Counted from the first letter of the stretch, positions 1 to 8,746 are shown. The stretch: DNA of 40,117 nt from Bacteroides gallinarum DSM 18171 = JCM 13658 (GCF_000374365.1 NZ_KB894151.1:1-40117); one strand, 5' to 3'. Notes: generated from the letters alone by a model not told the origin. Numbers and translations: made by a program.

Positions 1-28
1 GAGAAATTACAGGAATAGGACTATAAAA

Positions 29-71
29 ATGGCATATGAAGTGAGTATGCTCTATCATCTTCATATGCCAT
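29..71. terminator. Bidirectional hairpin terminator after the LysM/beta-barrel pair
   Basis: A perfect 13-bp stem (29-41 with 59-71) encloses a 17-nt loop. It is flanked by an A-rich stretch on the left (24-28) and a T-rich stretch on the right (72-80), so it can act in both directions. It lies about 70 nt beyond the stop of the minus-strand beta-barrel gene. It could also serve a plus-strand gene ending left of the window. Nothing else is seen in 1-140. Confidence 0.7.
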
Positions 72-140
72 CTTGATTTTTAGGGACATTTACTGAATAT
101 CCCTGCTTTGTTTATTGCGGACTCGGTTTTGTTTTTACGC

Positions 141-842
141 TTACTTCCTTAAGTCGAACAGGTAAGTGATTTTAGCCGTAATAACCCCGTGTGCCGAGCG
201 CGAGAAGTAGTCTTTCTTGGTACTGCTGTAGAAGTCGGACAATGCATAGTAGTATCTGCCTTCCACCAGGAAATTGCCGGCTTTGGTACGGAGTTCCACA
301 CCGGCTCCGCCTGTGATACCGTAGTCGAATTTGTTCTCTACGGCTTTGTCGTGCTGCTCTACTGTTATTCCCGTGTAATTGTCCCAGCCGTCGCCTATCG
401 TATAACTGTCGCCGAGGAAGAAACCTATCTGCGGGCCTGCATGGACGAAGAACTGCAAGCCTCTTTCTTTGCCGAATGCCAGATGTGCAAGGAAAGGAAT
501 TTCTATGTAGTTCATCTTACGGGTGTATTGCAGTTCGGGATAGTCCTGGTAAAACTCGTCCCAACCGTGCTGGGAGAAGTTCAATTCGATTTGCGCACCG
601 CATATCATGTTGAAGTATTTTTCGGAAATATAACGGGCTGTCAGTCCGCCGTTGATACCCATTAGATTTTTCTGGCGGACTCTGGGAGAGAAACTTACAC
701 TATTCAGGTTGATGCCGCCGTTTACGCCTACGGAAAAATTATGGCGTTGCTCGCCTATCTGTGCGCTTGCCGGCAGGACGCACGTGCCTGCTAAAAGTGC
801 TGTTCCTATAATCGTTTTCAGTTTCATTTTCTTTAATTGCAT
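141..842 (-). CDS. Outer-membrane beta-barrel (porin-family) protein
   Basis: The 233-residue product starts with a basic, hydrophobic signal peptide ending in ASA before Q28. The mature part has alternating polar and aromatic strands with many Gly and Tyr residues (for example GINGGLTARYISEKYF and GVELRTKAGNFLVEGRYYY), and ends in a strand plus LRK. This is the pattern of the small eight-stranded barrels common in Bacteroidetes (PorT/OmpW-like fold, PF13568-type). Met6 (position 827) is an equally good start. The gene follows the LysM gene by 40 nt on the same strand, so the two are probably co-transcribed. The cargo or partner is unknown. The barrel assignment is strong; a specific function cannot be given. 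Confidence 0.85.
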   Translation of the reverse strand: MQLKKMKLKTIIGTALLAGTCVLPASAQIGEQRHNFSVGVNGGINLNSVSFSPRVRQKNLMGINGGLTARYISEKYFNMICGAQIELNFSQHGWDEFYQDYPELQYTRKMNYIEIPFLAHLAFGKERGLQFFVHAGPQIGFFLGDSYTIGDGWDNYTGITVEQHDKAVENKFDYGITGGAGVELRTKAGNFLVEGRYYYALSDFYSSTKKDYFSRSAHGVITAKITYLFDLRK

Positions 843-882
843 TACGAATTACCATAATCCCGGTGGATGTAAACCGCCGTTT

Positions 883-2682
883 TTAATCGAAATCGAGCTT
901 TATCAGTTCGAAATTCTTGGTGAAACGGACGAAGAATACTTTGCGGTTGATAAACCCGCCCCAATTATTTACGCGCTGGAATTTGAAGCCTGTCTGAATG
1001 GGGATGAGCTCCATTTCGTTCAGGTGCTTTTCGAATCCCGAGCCGTACCGGGACAACCCTTTAAGGAAGAAGTAACCCGTATCGAAACCCAACATGCCGA
1101 ATTTGGGATAACGCTCGTCCATGTCTTTCCCATACCACCTGCGGTAGCTCTTGGTAAAGTTGATTGCCGCCGGCAGCAGGTTGTTGGTATAGAAAGAAGA
1201 ATAGAAATAGGTATCCAGTTCGAAGAATGCCTCGAGGTGGTCTTTGGTATAGGTCTGCCATTCCGGATACCCGAACAGGTGTACGCGGCTTTCGGGCTTT
1301 TCGCGTACCAACAGCGTCAGTTGCGGCAGTATCTTAATCAGGGTGATGTTGCTCCCGGAGGTGGGGATGAAGATGTTTTCGCGGTCGTCGCGCAGCACGG
1401 CTTTCAACGATTCCACGGTAGCGTCTTCTTTCAATGATTTCATCGGTATGGAGCGGTTGCGCAACTCGTCTTTCAATCCTTTGATGAACTCCGCTTTGTC
1501 CGCAGTGCCCTGGGCTGCCTCGATAAAGATAACGTTGGCGTTGGGGAACTGGCGGACGAAATGGTCGTACACCTCCGAGTAGAGGTAGGATTGCGGCGTA
1601 TTGATTTGGTACACCGACGGGTTGCGGAATACGGTATTGTCCTTGGAGGTAAACGGTATCACCAGGCGTATGTCATGCTTGTCGGCGAAGTCGGCAAGCG
1701 GCTTGATGTGTTGCTGGTGCAGCGGGCCGAAAATGATGTCCATATTCTTCATCTCGCTTTTGCCGAGAATGGAATTCAGCGACGAAGCGGCTGAACCGGT
1801 GCTGTAAGTATATAAATCGACGGAGGTTCCTGTGCGTTTCAAGCTGTCTACCGCCATAAGGAAGCCTTCGTAATATTCCACCATTTTGGCGGATTCGCTT
1901 TTACTTGCCCCGTCGGGCAGGAATGGCAGTATAACGGCGGCTTTGATAGTGCTGATGCGCTCGTTGCTTTTGCTGTTTTCACTGAACAGTTCGCTGTTGC
2001 TCGGTACGGTCTGGGGGCGTGCTTCTTGCTGCACTTGCGGAGACGGGTAGGGGATACAGAGGAATGTGCCTCTCTTTATTTTGTTTTCGCCCTTCAGTTC
2101 CGGATTGGCGGCAATGAGCTCGTCCTCCGTAATGCCGTATTTACGGCTGATGCTGAATACCGTTTCTTTCCGTTTCACCTTGTGCATATCGCGGCAGCGC
2201 GATTGTACCGGTCCCTGAATGGCCGTATTGCCAGCGGATGTGCCCGTCGGTTCCGTTGTGCCCGTAGTGGCAGTAGTTGCCGTAGTCGTGGGAGACGGTA
2301 TCAGGATGACTTGCCCGATACGGAAATTGTCGGCGCTCAGTCCGGGATTGGCATCGCATATGTCCTTTGCCGATACGTTGTATTTTACGGTAAGCCGGTA
2401 TAGGGTTTCGCCGGGTGTTATGGTATGGAAAGTTTCCTTTTGCAAATCTGTGCCGGTACGGGGAATACGTAAAGTGCGCCCTACATATATCTTGTCGTCG
2501 CTTCCCGGATTTAGCTTTACGATGTCTGCCTGGCTGATATTGTACATGCTGGCAATGGAATACAAGCTTTGGCCTTTCTCTATCGTATGCAGAAAATAAG
2601 ACTGGTTTTCTTGTGCGTTTACACCGAAACTACATGCACCGGCAAGCAGCAGGGAGCAAAAAATACGGTTAATCGTTTTCAT
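883..2682 (-). CDS. Triple-LysM protein with periplasmic binding-protein-like C-terminal domain
   Basis: The 599-residue product has a signal peptide (about residues 1-23), then three LysM peptidoglycan-binding repeats at roughly 29-74, 85-129 and 166-212. A Thr/Ala-rich linker of about 25 residues separates repeats two and three. Residues from about 245 to the end resemble the type-1 periplasmic-binding fold of branched-chain amino-acid ABC transporters (AAVILPF near the start, FGPLHQQHIKPLADFA, a terminal GFKFQ region). No ABC permease or ATPase is nearby, so import is unlikely. The LysM repeats suggest that it sits on the cell wall, where the C-terminal domain could sense or bind a ligand or a partner protein. 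It has its own near-consensus promoter and is followed by the beta-barrel gene. Confidence 0.85.
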   Translation of the reverse strand: MKTINRIFCSLLLAGACSFGVNAQENQSYFLHTIEKGQSLYSIASMYNISQADIVKLNPGSDDKIYVGRTLRIPRTGTDLQKETFHTITPGETLYRLTVKYNVSAKDICDANPGLSADNFRIGQVILIPSPTTTATTATTGTTEPTGTSAGNTAIQGPVQSRCRDMHKVKRKETVFSISRKYGITEDELIAANPELKGENKIKRGTFLCIPYPSPQVQQEARPQTVPSNSELFSENSKSNERISTIKAAVILPFLPDGASKSESAKMVEYYEGFLMAVDSLKRTGTSVDLYTYSTGSAASSLNSILGKSEMKNMDIIFGPLHQQHIKPLADFADKHDIRLVIPFTSKDNTVFRNPSVYQINTPQSYLYSEVYDHFVRQFPNANVIFIEAAQGTADKAEFIKGLKDELRNRSIPMKSLKEDATVESLKAVLRDDRENIFIPTSGSNITLIKILPQLTLLVREKPESRVHLFGYPEWQTYTKDHLEAFFELDTYFYSSFYTNNLLPAAINFTKSYRRWYGKDMDERYPKFGMLGFDTGYFFLKGLSRYGSGFEKHLNEMELIPIQTGFKFQRVNNWGGFINRKVFFVRFTKNFELIKLDFD

Positions 2683-2725
2683 TCAGTAATCGTTGGTTTA
2701 TGTTTACAATTTCCCAAAGTAGCCG

Positions 2726-2758
2726 CAAAGTTAGCAATATTGTCCTATTATAGCCAAA
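2726..2758 (-). promoter_or_regulatory. Promoter of the LysM/beta-barrel pair
   Basis: Read on the minus strand, TTTG (2758-2755) is followed after 21 nt by TAACTTTG (2733-2726). This matches the Bacteroidetes sigma-ABfr consensus TTTG, about 19-21 nt, TAnnTTTG. The -7 element ends 43 nt before the LysM start codon. Confidence 0.75.
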
Positions 2759-2837
2759 GGATTGCGTTAAGAAATAATATTGTGCATTTCAAAACCGAAA
2801 AATACTTCTTTTCGGCTGATATTCGGCCGGAAACCGT

Positions 2838-2845
2838 TATTTTTG
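2838..2845 (+). promoter_or_regulatory. Candidate -7 element for uvrA
   Basis: TATTTTTG fits the Bacteroidetes -7 consensus TAnnTTTG. No clear TTTG lies at the expected distance upstream, only a TTTC about 24 nt away. Use of this element would give a leader of about 135 nt. Confidence 0.45.
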
Positions 2846-2987
2846 CACAAAGGATAAGACCGTGCAGGGCACGGCGGTTATGAGTTGCGGGCTATAAGTT
2901 ATCCGCCGGTGCTTTTTGTATGTGGCGGTATGACTCTATGACAGGCAGGCGGCTCATAACCCGGATTCATAACTCACTAATTAAAAT

Positions 2988-5816
2988 ATGCAAGAAGAAA
3001 CGGAATATATCAATGTATACGGGGCGCGTGTACACAATTTGAAGAATATCGATGCTGAAATTCCCCGTAACAGCCTGACGGTCATTACCGGATTGAGCGG
3101 AAGCGGCAAGTCGTCCCTCGCATTCGATACGATATTCGCCGAAGGCCAGCGCCGGTATATCGAAACCTTTTCAGCCTATGCCCGCAATTTCCTGGGCAGC
3201 CTGGAACGTCCCGATGTGGATAAGATTACGGGGTTGAGCCCGGTGATTTCCATTGAGCAGAAAACGACCAATAAGAACCCGCGTTCCACCGTAGGTACGA
3301 CTACCGAGATATACGATTATCTCCGTCTGTTGTATGCCCGTGCAGGCGAGGCTTATTCTTACCTCTCCGGTGAGAAAATGGTGAAATACACCGAGGAGCA
3401 GATTCTCGACCTTATCATGCGCGATTATAAGGGGAAGCGCATCTATATCCTCGCTCCGTTGGTACGTAGCCGTAAAGGACATTATAAGGAGCTGTTCGAG
3501 CAGGTGCGTAAGAAGGGTTATCTCTATGTCCGTGTAGACGGAGAGGTGCGCGAGGCTTTGCCCGGAATGAAGCTGGACCGTTATAAAAACCACGATGTAG
3601 AGGTGGTTATCGATAAGTTGGCGGTGACTGACAAGGATGATACCCGCTTGAAGAACAGCGTGGCTACCGCCATGCGTCAGGGCGACGGGCTGCTGATGAT
3701 TCTCGATGTCCAGAACGGGGGCGTGCGCCATTACAGCAAGCGCCTGATGTGTCCTGTAACCGGATTGTCTTACCGGGAGCCCGCCCCTCATAATTTTTCT
3801 TTCAATTCCCCGCAGGGAGCCTGCCCCAAATGCAAGGGGCTGGGCGTGGTAAGCCAAATCGATATAGACAAGGTTATTCCTGACCGCGAGCTTTCCATAA
3901 GCGAAGGGGCTATCGCACCTTTGGGAAAAGCCAAAAACAGCATGATATTCTGGCAGATTACCGCATTGCTGGAGAAATACGAGGCTACCTTGAAAACTCC
4001 TGTCAAGGAGCTGCCGGACGATGCCATAGATGAAATCCTGTACGGTTCGGACGAGCGTATAAAGATAAAGAGCTCGCTTATCGGTACGTCGTCCGATTAC
4101 TTCGTGACTTTCGAGGGGGTAGTGAAATACATCAGGATGTTGCAGGAGAAAGATGTATCTGCCACAGCGCAGAAGTGGGCGGAACAGTTTGCCAAGACTG
4201 CGGTATGTCCGGAATGTCACGGGGCGAAACTGAATAAGGAGGCTTTGTCTTACCGCATTCACGATAAAAACATCCACGAACTCTCCGTTATGGATATCAG
4301 CGAGCTGTATGACTGGTTGATGAACGTAGACCGGTATCTCAGCAACAAGCAGCAGCAGATTGCCGTCGAAATATTGAAAGAAATCCGTACCCGTCTTAAA
4401 TTCCTGCTGGATGTGGGGTTGGACTATCTGTCGTTAGACCGTAGCTCCGTCAGCCTTTCCGGTGGCGAAAGCCAGCGTATCCGGCTGGCTACGCAGATAG
4501 GCTCGCAACTGGTGAATGTGCTGTATATTCTGGACGAGCCGAGTATCGGGTTGCATCAGCGGGACAATCAGCGGCTTATCCGTTCGTTGAAGGAGTTGCG
4601 CGATATGGGTAATTCCGTTATCGTGGTGGAGCATGATAAGGATATGATGCTTGCCGCCGATTACGTTATCGACATGGGGCCTAAGGCCGGCAGGTTGGGC
4701 GGTGAGGTCGTATTTGCCGGTACTCCGAGGGAGATGTTGCGGACGCATACGCTGACTTCCCAATACTTGAACGGCGAGCGCGTTATCGAAGTGCCCGCCA
4801 AACGGCGTAAAGGCAATGGGCATAGCCTATGGCTGCGCGGTGCGAAGGGTAATAATCTGAAAAACGTGGATGTGGAGTTTCCGTTGGGCAAGCTGATTTG
4901 CGTTACCGGTGTATCGGGTAGCGGTAAGTCCACGCTGATTAATGAAACACTTCAACCCATTCTTTCACAGAAGTTCTACCGTTCTCTTCAAGACCCTTTG
5001 GAATACGGTAGTATCGAAGGATTGGAGTATATAGATAAGGTGGTCAATGTAGACCAGTCTCCGCTGGGACGTACTCCGCGTTCCAATCCGGCTACTTATA
5101 CGGGGGTGTTCTCCGATATCCGTAATCTGTTCGTAGGATTGCCCGAGGCTAAGATTCGCGGTTACAAGGCGGGACGCTTCTCGTTCAATGTCAGTGGCGG
5201 ACGTTGCGAAGCCTGCCAGGGTAACGGTTACAAAACTATCGAAATGAACTTCCTGCCCGATGTATATGTACCTTGCGAGGTTTGCCACGGCAAGCGTTAC
5301 AACCGCGAGACGTTGGAAGTGCGTTTCAAGGGAAAATCCATTGCCGATGTACTGGATATGACAATCAACCGTGCGGTCGAGTTCTTTGAGAACGTTCCCC
5401 AGATTTTGAATAAGATTAAGGTCATTCAGGAGGTCGGCTTGGGATATATAAAGTTGGGGCAATCTTCCACCACGCTTTCCGGAGGCGAAAGCCAGCGTGT
5501 AAAACTGGCTACCGAGCTTTCCAAGCGGGATACGGGCAAGACGCTCTATATACTCGACGAGCCTACTACCGGCTTGCATTTCGAAGATATCCGCGTATTG
5601 ATGAACGTATTGAATAAGTTGGTGGATAAAGGCAATACGGTTATCGTCATCGAGCATAATCTTGATGTCATTAAAATGGCGGACTACATTATAGATATGG
5701 GTCCCGAAGGAGGCAAGGGCGGGGGAGAGCTGCTCTCAGCCGGTACGCCGGAAGAGGTGGCGAAAAGCAAGAAAGGATATACCCCGAAGTTTTTGCGGGA
5801 GGAGCTTCGTCTTTGA
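2988..5816 (+). CDS. uvrA: Excinuclease ABC subunit A
   Basis: UvrA is the damage-recognition ATPase of nucleotide excision repair; with UvrB it scans DNA for bulky lesions in the cytoplasm. The 942-residue length is typical. Two ABC modules are visible: Walker A GLSGSGKSS near residue 35 with signature LSGGESQRIRLA near 490, and Walker A GVSGSGKST near 641 with signature LSGGESQRVKLA near 830. The C-terminal zinc module is complete (CEAC near 740, CEVC near 763). The first zinc module is incomplete: C255-P-V-T258 stands where CxxC is usual, followed by a normal CPKC. The deacylase gene follows by 80 nt. Confidence 0.97.
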   Translation: MQEETEYINVYGARVHNLKNIDAEIPRNSLTVITGLSGSGKSSLAFDTIFAEGQRRYIETFSAYARNFLGSLERPDVDKITGLSPVISIEQKTTNKNPRSTVGTTTEIYDYLRLLYARAGEAYSYLSGEKMVKYTEEQILDLIMRDYKGKRIYILAPLVRSRKGHYKELFEQVRKKGYLYVRVDGEVREALPGMKLDRYKNHDVEVVIDKLAVTDKDDTRLKNSVATAMRQGDGLLMILDVQNGGVRHYSKRLMCPVTGLSYREPAPHNFSFNSPQGACPKCKGLGVVSQIDIDKVIPDRELSISEGAIAPLGKAKNSMIFWQITALLEKYEATLKTPVKELPDDAIDEILYGSDERIKIKSSLIGTSSDYFVTFEGVVKYIRMLQEKDVSATAQKWAEQFAKTAVCPECHGAKLNKEALSYRIHDKNIHELSVMDISELYDWLMNVDRYLSNKQQQIAVEILKEIRTRLKFLLDVGLDYLSLDRSSVSLSGGESQRIRLATQIGSQLVNVLYILDEPSIGLHQRDNQRLIRSLKELRDMGNSVIVVEHDKDMMLAADYVIDMGPKAGRLGGEVVFAGTPREMLRTHTLTSQYLNGERVIEVPAKRRKGNGHSLWLRGAKGNNLKNVDVEFPLGKLICVTGVSGSGKSTLINETLQPILSQKFYRSLQDPLEYGSIEGLEYIDKVVNVDQSPLGRTPRSNPATYTGVFSDIRNLFVGLPEAKIRGYKAGRFSFNVSGGRCEACQGNGYKTIEMNFLPDVYVPCEVCHGKRYNRETLEVRFKGKSIADVLDMTINRAVEFFENVPQILNKIKVIQEVGLGYIKLGQSSTTLSGGESQRVKLATELSKRDTGKTLYILDEPTTGLHFEDIRVLMNVLNKLVDKGNTVIVIEHNLDVIKMADYIIDMGPEGGKGGGELLSAGTPEEVAKSKKGYTPKFLREELRL

Positions 5817-5822
5817 ATAGCT

Positions 5823-5871
5823 CGGAACGGAAAAACGGATGCTCTGCGATAAGACTGTTTTTGTCCGTCCG
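5823..5871 (+). terminator. Weak hairpin between uvrA and the deacylase gene
   Basis: An imperfect inverted repeat pairs CGGAACGGAAAAAC at 5823-5836 with a GTTTTTGTCCGTCCG arm at 5857-5871, followed by an AT-rich run. It could be a partial terminator or attenuator. The stem has bulges, so the call is tentative. Confidence 0.35.
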
Positions 5872-5896
5872 TAATTTATAATCTGTAATTAATGAC

Positions 5897-6370
5897 ATGA
5901 AAATCAATAAAACGAATGCAGCCCGTCTGCTCGATAAGGCTAAGATTGCCTATGAACTTATCCCGTACGAAGTGGATGAGAAGGATTTGAGTGCTATACA
6001 CGTTGCCGCCAGCTTGGGGGAGGATGTGGAGCAGGTTTTTAAAACCCTGGTATTGCATGGCGATAAAACCGGTTATTTTGTATGCGTTATTCCCGGTGAG
6101 CATGAGGTCGACCTGAAATTGGCCGCCAAAGTATCCGGAAACAAGAAGTGCGACCTTATTCCGGTGAAAGAGTTGCTCCCGCTGACGGGGTATATTCGCG
6201 GCGGATGCTCTCCTGTCGGCATGAAGAAGCCTTTTCCTACCTACATTCACGAAACTTGCCTGCAATTTCCTTATATTTATATCAGTGCCGGGCAGCGCGG
6301 ATTGCAGCTTAAACTCAGTCCGGAAGATTTGATAAAAGAAGTGCGTGCCGAAGTCTGCATCCTTTTTTGA
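5897..6370 (+). CDS. ybaK: Cys-tRNA(Pro) deacylase, YbaK/EbsC type
   Basis: YbaK-family enzymes hydrolyse cysteine wrongly attached to tRNA(Pro), working with prolyl-tRNA synthetase. The 157-residue length matches the family. Visible hallmarks are KTNAARLLD at the N-terminus, VFKTLVLHGD with the conserved Lys, the IRGGCSPVGMKK loop, and ISAGQRGLQLKLSPEDL near the end. The start is an ATG 80 nt after uvrA, so read-through from uvrA is likely. No terminator is obvious before the transporter gene. Confidence 0.93.
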   Translation: MKINKTNAARLLDKAKIAYELIPYEVDEKDLSAIHVAASLGEDVEQVFKTLVLHGDKTGYFVCVIPGEHEVDLKLAAKVSGNKKCDLIPVKELLPLTGYIRGGCSPVGMKKPFPTYIHETCLQFPYIYISAGQRGLQLKLSPEDLIKEVRAEVCILF

Positions 6371-6434
6371 GGCATAAAGGCCGGTTCGGGTGAGAGATAT
6401 TTTGTTTTCTTACCGGAAATCTCGATGAAAAGTA

Positions 6435-6442
6435 TATATTTG
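6435..6442 (+). promoter_or_regulatory. Candidate -7 element for the POT transporter gene
   Basis: TATATTTG matches TAnnTTTG and lies 53 nt before the ATG. The -33 region has only a weak TTAC about 21 nt upstream. The gap 6371-6495 also holds an AT-rich run just before the start codon. Confidence 0.5.
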
Positions 6443-6495
6443 CAGAAAATATAAATAAATCAATACTAATTACTAATCTACAAAAATTTACTTTT

Positions 6496-8058
6496 ATGTT
6501 TAGCAAACACCCTAATGGTTTGATTGCCGCCGCTTTGGCTAATATGGGAGAACGTTTCGGCTTCTATATCATGATGGCAATCCTTACGCTGTTTATCTCG
6601 GCAAAATTCGGACTGTCTGAAACGACTACCGGGTATATTTACTCCGCATTCTATGCATCTATTTATATTTTGGCACTGGCAGGCGGCATCATTGCCGACA
6701 AGACCAAGAACTTTAAAGGTACTATCCTGGCCGGTCTGATAATGATGGCTGTCGGCTATCTGATTATTGCCATTCCTACGCCTACGCCGGTTCCCAGTAT
6801 GGGGCTTTATTTGGGGTTGACCTGCTTCGGGCTTCTGGTCATTGCTTTCGGTAACGGTTTGTTCAAAGGTAATCTTCAGGCATTGGTAGGTCAGATGTAC
6901 GACGACCCCAAGTACTCGAGCCTGCGCGATTCCGGCTTCCAGATTTTCTATATGTTTATCAATATCGGAGGTTTCTTTGCTCCGTGGATTGCTATCGGCG
7001 TCCGTAACTGGTGGTTGAAGGTCAATAACTTCGACTATGATGCCACCTTGCCCGAGCTTTGCCACCAATTCCTTAAGGAAGGCGATAAAATGGCTCCCCA
7101 GGCAATGGAAAACCTTACCTCCCTGGCAGATAAAGTAACGCTCGACGGTAGTCGGGTGGCCGATATGAATGTGTTTGTCAACGATTACCTGGAGGTGTTC
7201 AACCGCGGTTTCCAATATGCTTTCATGGCTGCTATTGTCGCCATGCTGATTTCGCTGGTAATCTATCTGGTGAACAAGAACCGTTTCCCCGACCCTGCAA
7301 AGAAGGTCGTAATTGCCGAGGAGCGGAATGCTGCTGTAAGCAAGGAAGAAATCAAGATGAGCGCCGCCGAAATCAAGCAACGTATCTATGCTTTGTTCGC
7401 TGTGTTCGGCGTTGTAATTTTCTTCTGGCTGTCATTCCACCAGAACGGTTATTCCCTGACTTATTTTGCACGCGATTATGTGGACTTGAGCGTAATCGAT
7501 ATCGACCTCGGCTTTACCCGTATCAAGGGTGCTGAAATATTCCAATGCGTCAATCCGTTCTTCGTAGTATTCCTTACCCCGTTTATCATGTGGCTGTTCG
7601 GTTCGTTGAAAAAGACCGGTAAAGAACCTTCTACTCCGATGAAGATTGCTATCGGTATGGGTATTGCAGCATTGGCTTACGTGTTCCTGATGATATTCTC
7701 ATTTACACTGCCTGCGAAAGACGCGTTGAGTACGATGAGTGCCGCCGAAATCAGTGCCATTCGTGTAACGCCGTGGATTATGATTGGTTTGTACTTCATC
7801 CTTACGGTTGCCGAATTGTTTATCTCGCCCCTGGGGCTGTCCTTTGTATCCAAAGTAGCTCCTCCCCATTTGCAGGGTTTGATGCAGGGTTGCTGGCTGG
7901 CAGCCACGGCAGTGGGTAACTCGTTGCTTTTCATCGGCGGTATCCTTTATACCACTGTGCCGATATGGGCATGCTGGCTGGTATTTGTAGGTGCAACCGG
8001 TGCTTCCATGATTGTAATGCTCTCAATGGTCAAGTGGTTGGAAAAAGTGGCACGGTAA
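6496..8058 (+). CDS. POT/PTR-family (peptide-type) MFS transporter
   Basis: The 520-residue product is a polytopic inner-membrane protein with about 12-14 hydrophobic segments. A large loop at about residues 175-235 follows FFAPWIAIGVRNWW. The N-terminal NMGERFGFYIMMAIL and the FGNGLFKGNLQALVGQMY region place it in the proton-dependent oligopeptide transporter family, which imports di- and tripeptides or related solutes. The usual ExxERF motif reads NMGERF, so the first acidic residue, implicated in proton coupling in studied members, is Asn. The substrate is therefore uncertain. The gene stands alone between a promoter and a long terminator hairpin. Confidence 0.88.
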   Translation: MFSKHPNGLIAAALANMGERFGFYIMMAILTLFISAKFGLSETTTGYIYSAFYASIYILALAGGIIADKTKNFKGTILAGLIMMAVGYLIIAIPTPTPVPSMGLYLGLTCFGLLVIAFGNGLFKGNLQALVGQMYDDPKYSSLRDSGFQIFYMFINIGGFFAPWIAIGVRNWWLKVNNFDYDATLPELCHQFLKEGDKMAPQAMENLTSLADKVTLDGSRVADMNVFVNDYLEVFNRGFQYAFMAAIVAMLISLVIYLVNKNRFPDPAKKVVIAEERNAAVSKEEIKMSAAEIKQRIYALFAVFGVVIFFWLSFHQNGYSLTYFARDYVDLSVIDIDLGFTRIKGAEIFQCVNPFFVVFLTPFIMWLFGSLKKTGKEPSTPMKIAIGMGIAALAYVFLMIFSFTLPAKDALSTMSAAEISAIRVTPWIMIGLYFILTVAELFISPLGLSFVSKVAPPHLQGLMQGCWLAATAVGNSLLFIGGILYTTVPIWACWLVFVGATGASMIVMLSMVKWLEKVAR

Positions 8059-8068
8059 CCGGAATATC

Positions 8069-8148
8069 GGACGTTGAAAACTAAAAATCAAAGGCTGCGC
8101 GGTTCAAGCGAACATTGCGCAGCCTTTGATTTTTAGTTTTCAACGTCC
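8069..8148. terminator. Perfect 32-bp inverted repeat, bidirectional terminator
   Basis: Arms 8069-8100 and 8117-8148 are exact reverse complements over 32 bp and enclose a 16-nt loop that contains a further 4-bp stem (GTTC/GAAC). The GC-rich tip is flanked by A-rich and T-rich tracts inside the arms, as in convergent Bacteroidetes terminators. It lies between the stop codons of the transporter and the acetyltransferase genes. Confidence 0.9.
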
Positions 8149-8157
8149 TGGTTTTAT

Positions 8158-8655
8158 CTATATTTCTTTTCCCATTATGTAGTCATTCATATAGTATCCG
8201 TTTCCTATCGGAAAATCCCCCTCCCTTAGTTTTTTCATTCCCATGTGCTCATAAAAATGCAACGCTTTGTTGTTGCGGTTTACATTCAGCTCCAGCATAC
8301 ACGGTTCCGGATGCACCTCCTTGATGTATTTTACGGCTTCACGAAACAGGAAACTGCCGCAGTGCGCTCCTTGATAATAGGGGAGTACATAGATTTTTTG
8401 CAGATGAAATAAGCCTTTGCCTTCCGGTTGTACGGATACATATCCTGCCGCTTCGCATTCTTCGTAGGCTATGAGATATACGTGTCCTTCTTCTTCCATT
8501 TGCTTGCGGATATTCTCCAGGGAATACATCCATTCCATCATGTATTCAATCTGTTCTTTTGAAAGTATTTCCTTATAGGTTTCCGGAAATATCTGCCATG
8601 CGAGCTTATGAATCAATTCGCAGTCGGCAGTCGTCGCTTTTCTGATAGTAAACAT
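8158..8655 (-). CDS. GNAT-family N-acetyltransferase
   Basis: The 165-residue product begins MFTIRKATTADCELI, the usual first strand of GNAT enzymes. It contains the acetyl-CoA-binding segment IYVLPYYQGAHCGSFLF (a variant Q-x-x-G-x-G/A loop) and the LNVNRNNKALHFYEHMGM motif near the C-terminus. The substrate (amino acid, peptide or small amine) cannot be told from sequence. The frame stays open to an upstream ATG at 8685, but a -7 element spans 8690-8683, so the ATG at 8655 is preferred. The gene is convergent with the transporter gene and ends beside the shared hairpin. Confidence 0.88.
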   Translation of the reverse strand: MFTIRKATTADCELIHKLAWQIFPETYKEILSKEQIEYMMEWMYSLENIRKQMEEEGHVYLIAYEECEAAGYVSVQPEGKGLFHLQKIYVLPYYQGAHCGSFLFREAVKYIKEVHPEPCMLELNVNRNNKALHFYEHMGMKKLREGDFPIGNGYYMNDYIMGKEI

Positions 8656-8682
8656 ATTCGTAACGTTTATATTAATCTGATG

Positions 8683-8690
8683 CAAATATA
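8683..8690 (-). promoter_or_regulatory. -7 element for the acetyltransferase gene
   Basis: On the minus strand this reads TATATTTG, matching TAnnTTTG. It lies 28 nt before the ATG at 8655 and overlaps the longer open frame, which decides the start. A TTTG lies only 13 nt further upstream, so the -33 element is not canonical. Confidence 0.6.
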
Positions 8691-8746
8691 ATATACTTTA
8701 TTACAAATAGGCTTTATTATATGGGTATTTATAACATATTTACCAT

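Larger units (their letters stand above)
2683..2987. other. Divergent intergenic region between the LysM gene and uvrA
   Basis: This 305-nt gap holds the LysM promoter on the minus strand and a uvrA promoter candidate on the plus strand. The implied uvrA leader is about 135 nt. It contains a 9-bp long-range inverted repeat (2876-2884 with 2953-2961) and ends in an AT-rich stretch just before the uvrA ATG. No gene is seen in it. Confidence 0.6.

Noticed and set aside
2219..2286. GTAGT-rich segment in the LysM gene as a regulatory repeat
   Set aside because: It encodes the Thr/Ala-rich linker between LysM repeats two and three; the repetition follows from the amino-acid composition.
8656..8685. 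Longer N-terminus for the acetyltransferase from the ATG at 8685
   Set aside because: A promoter -7 element overlaps that start codon, and GNAT proteins typically begin at the shorter form's first strand.
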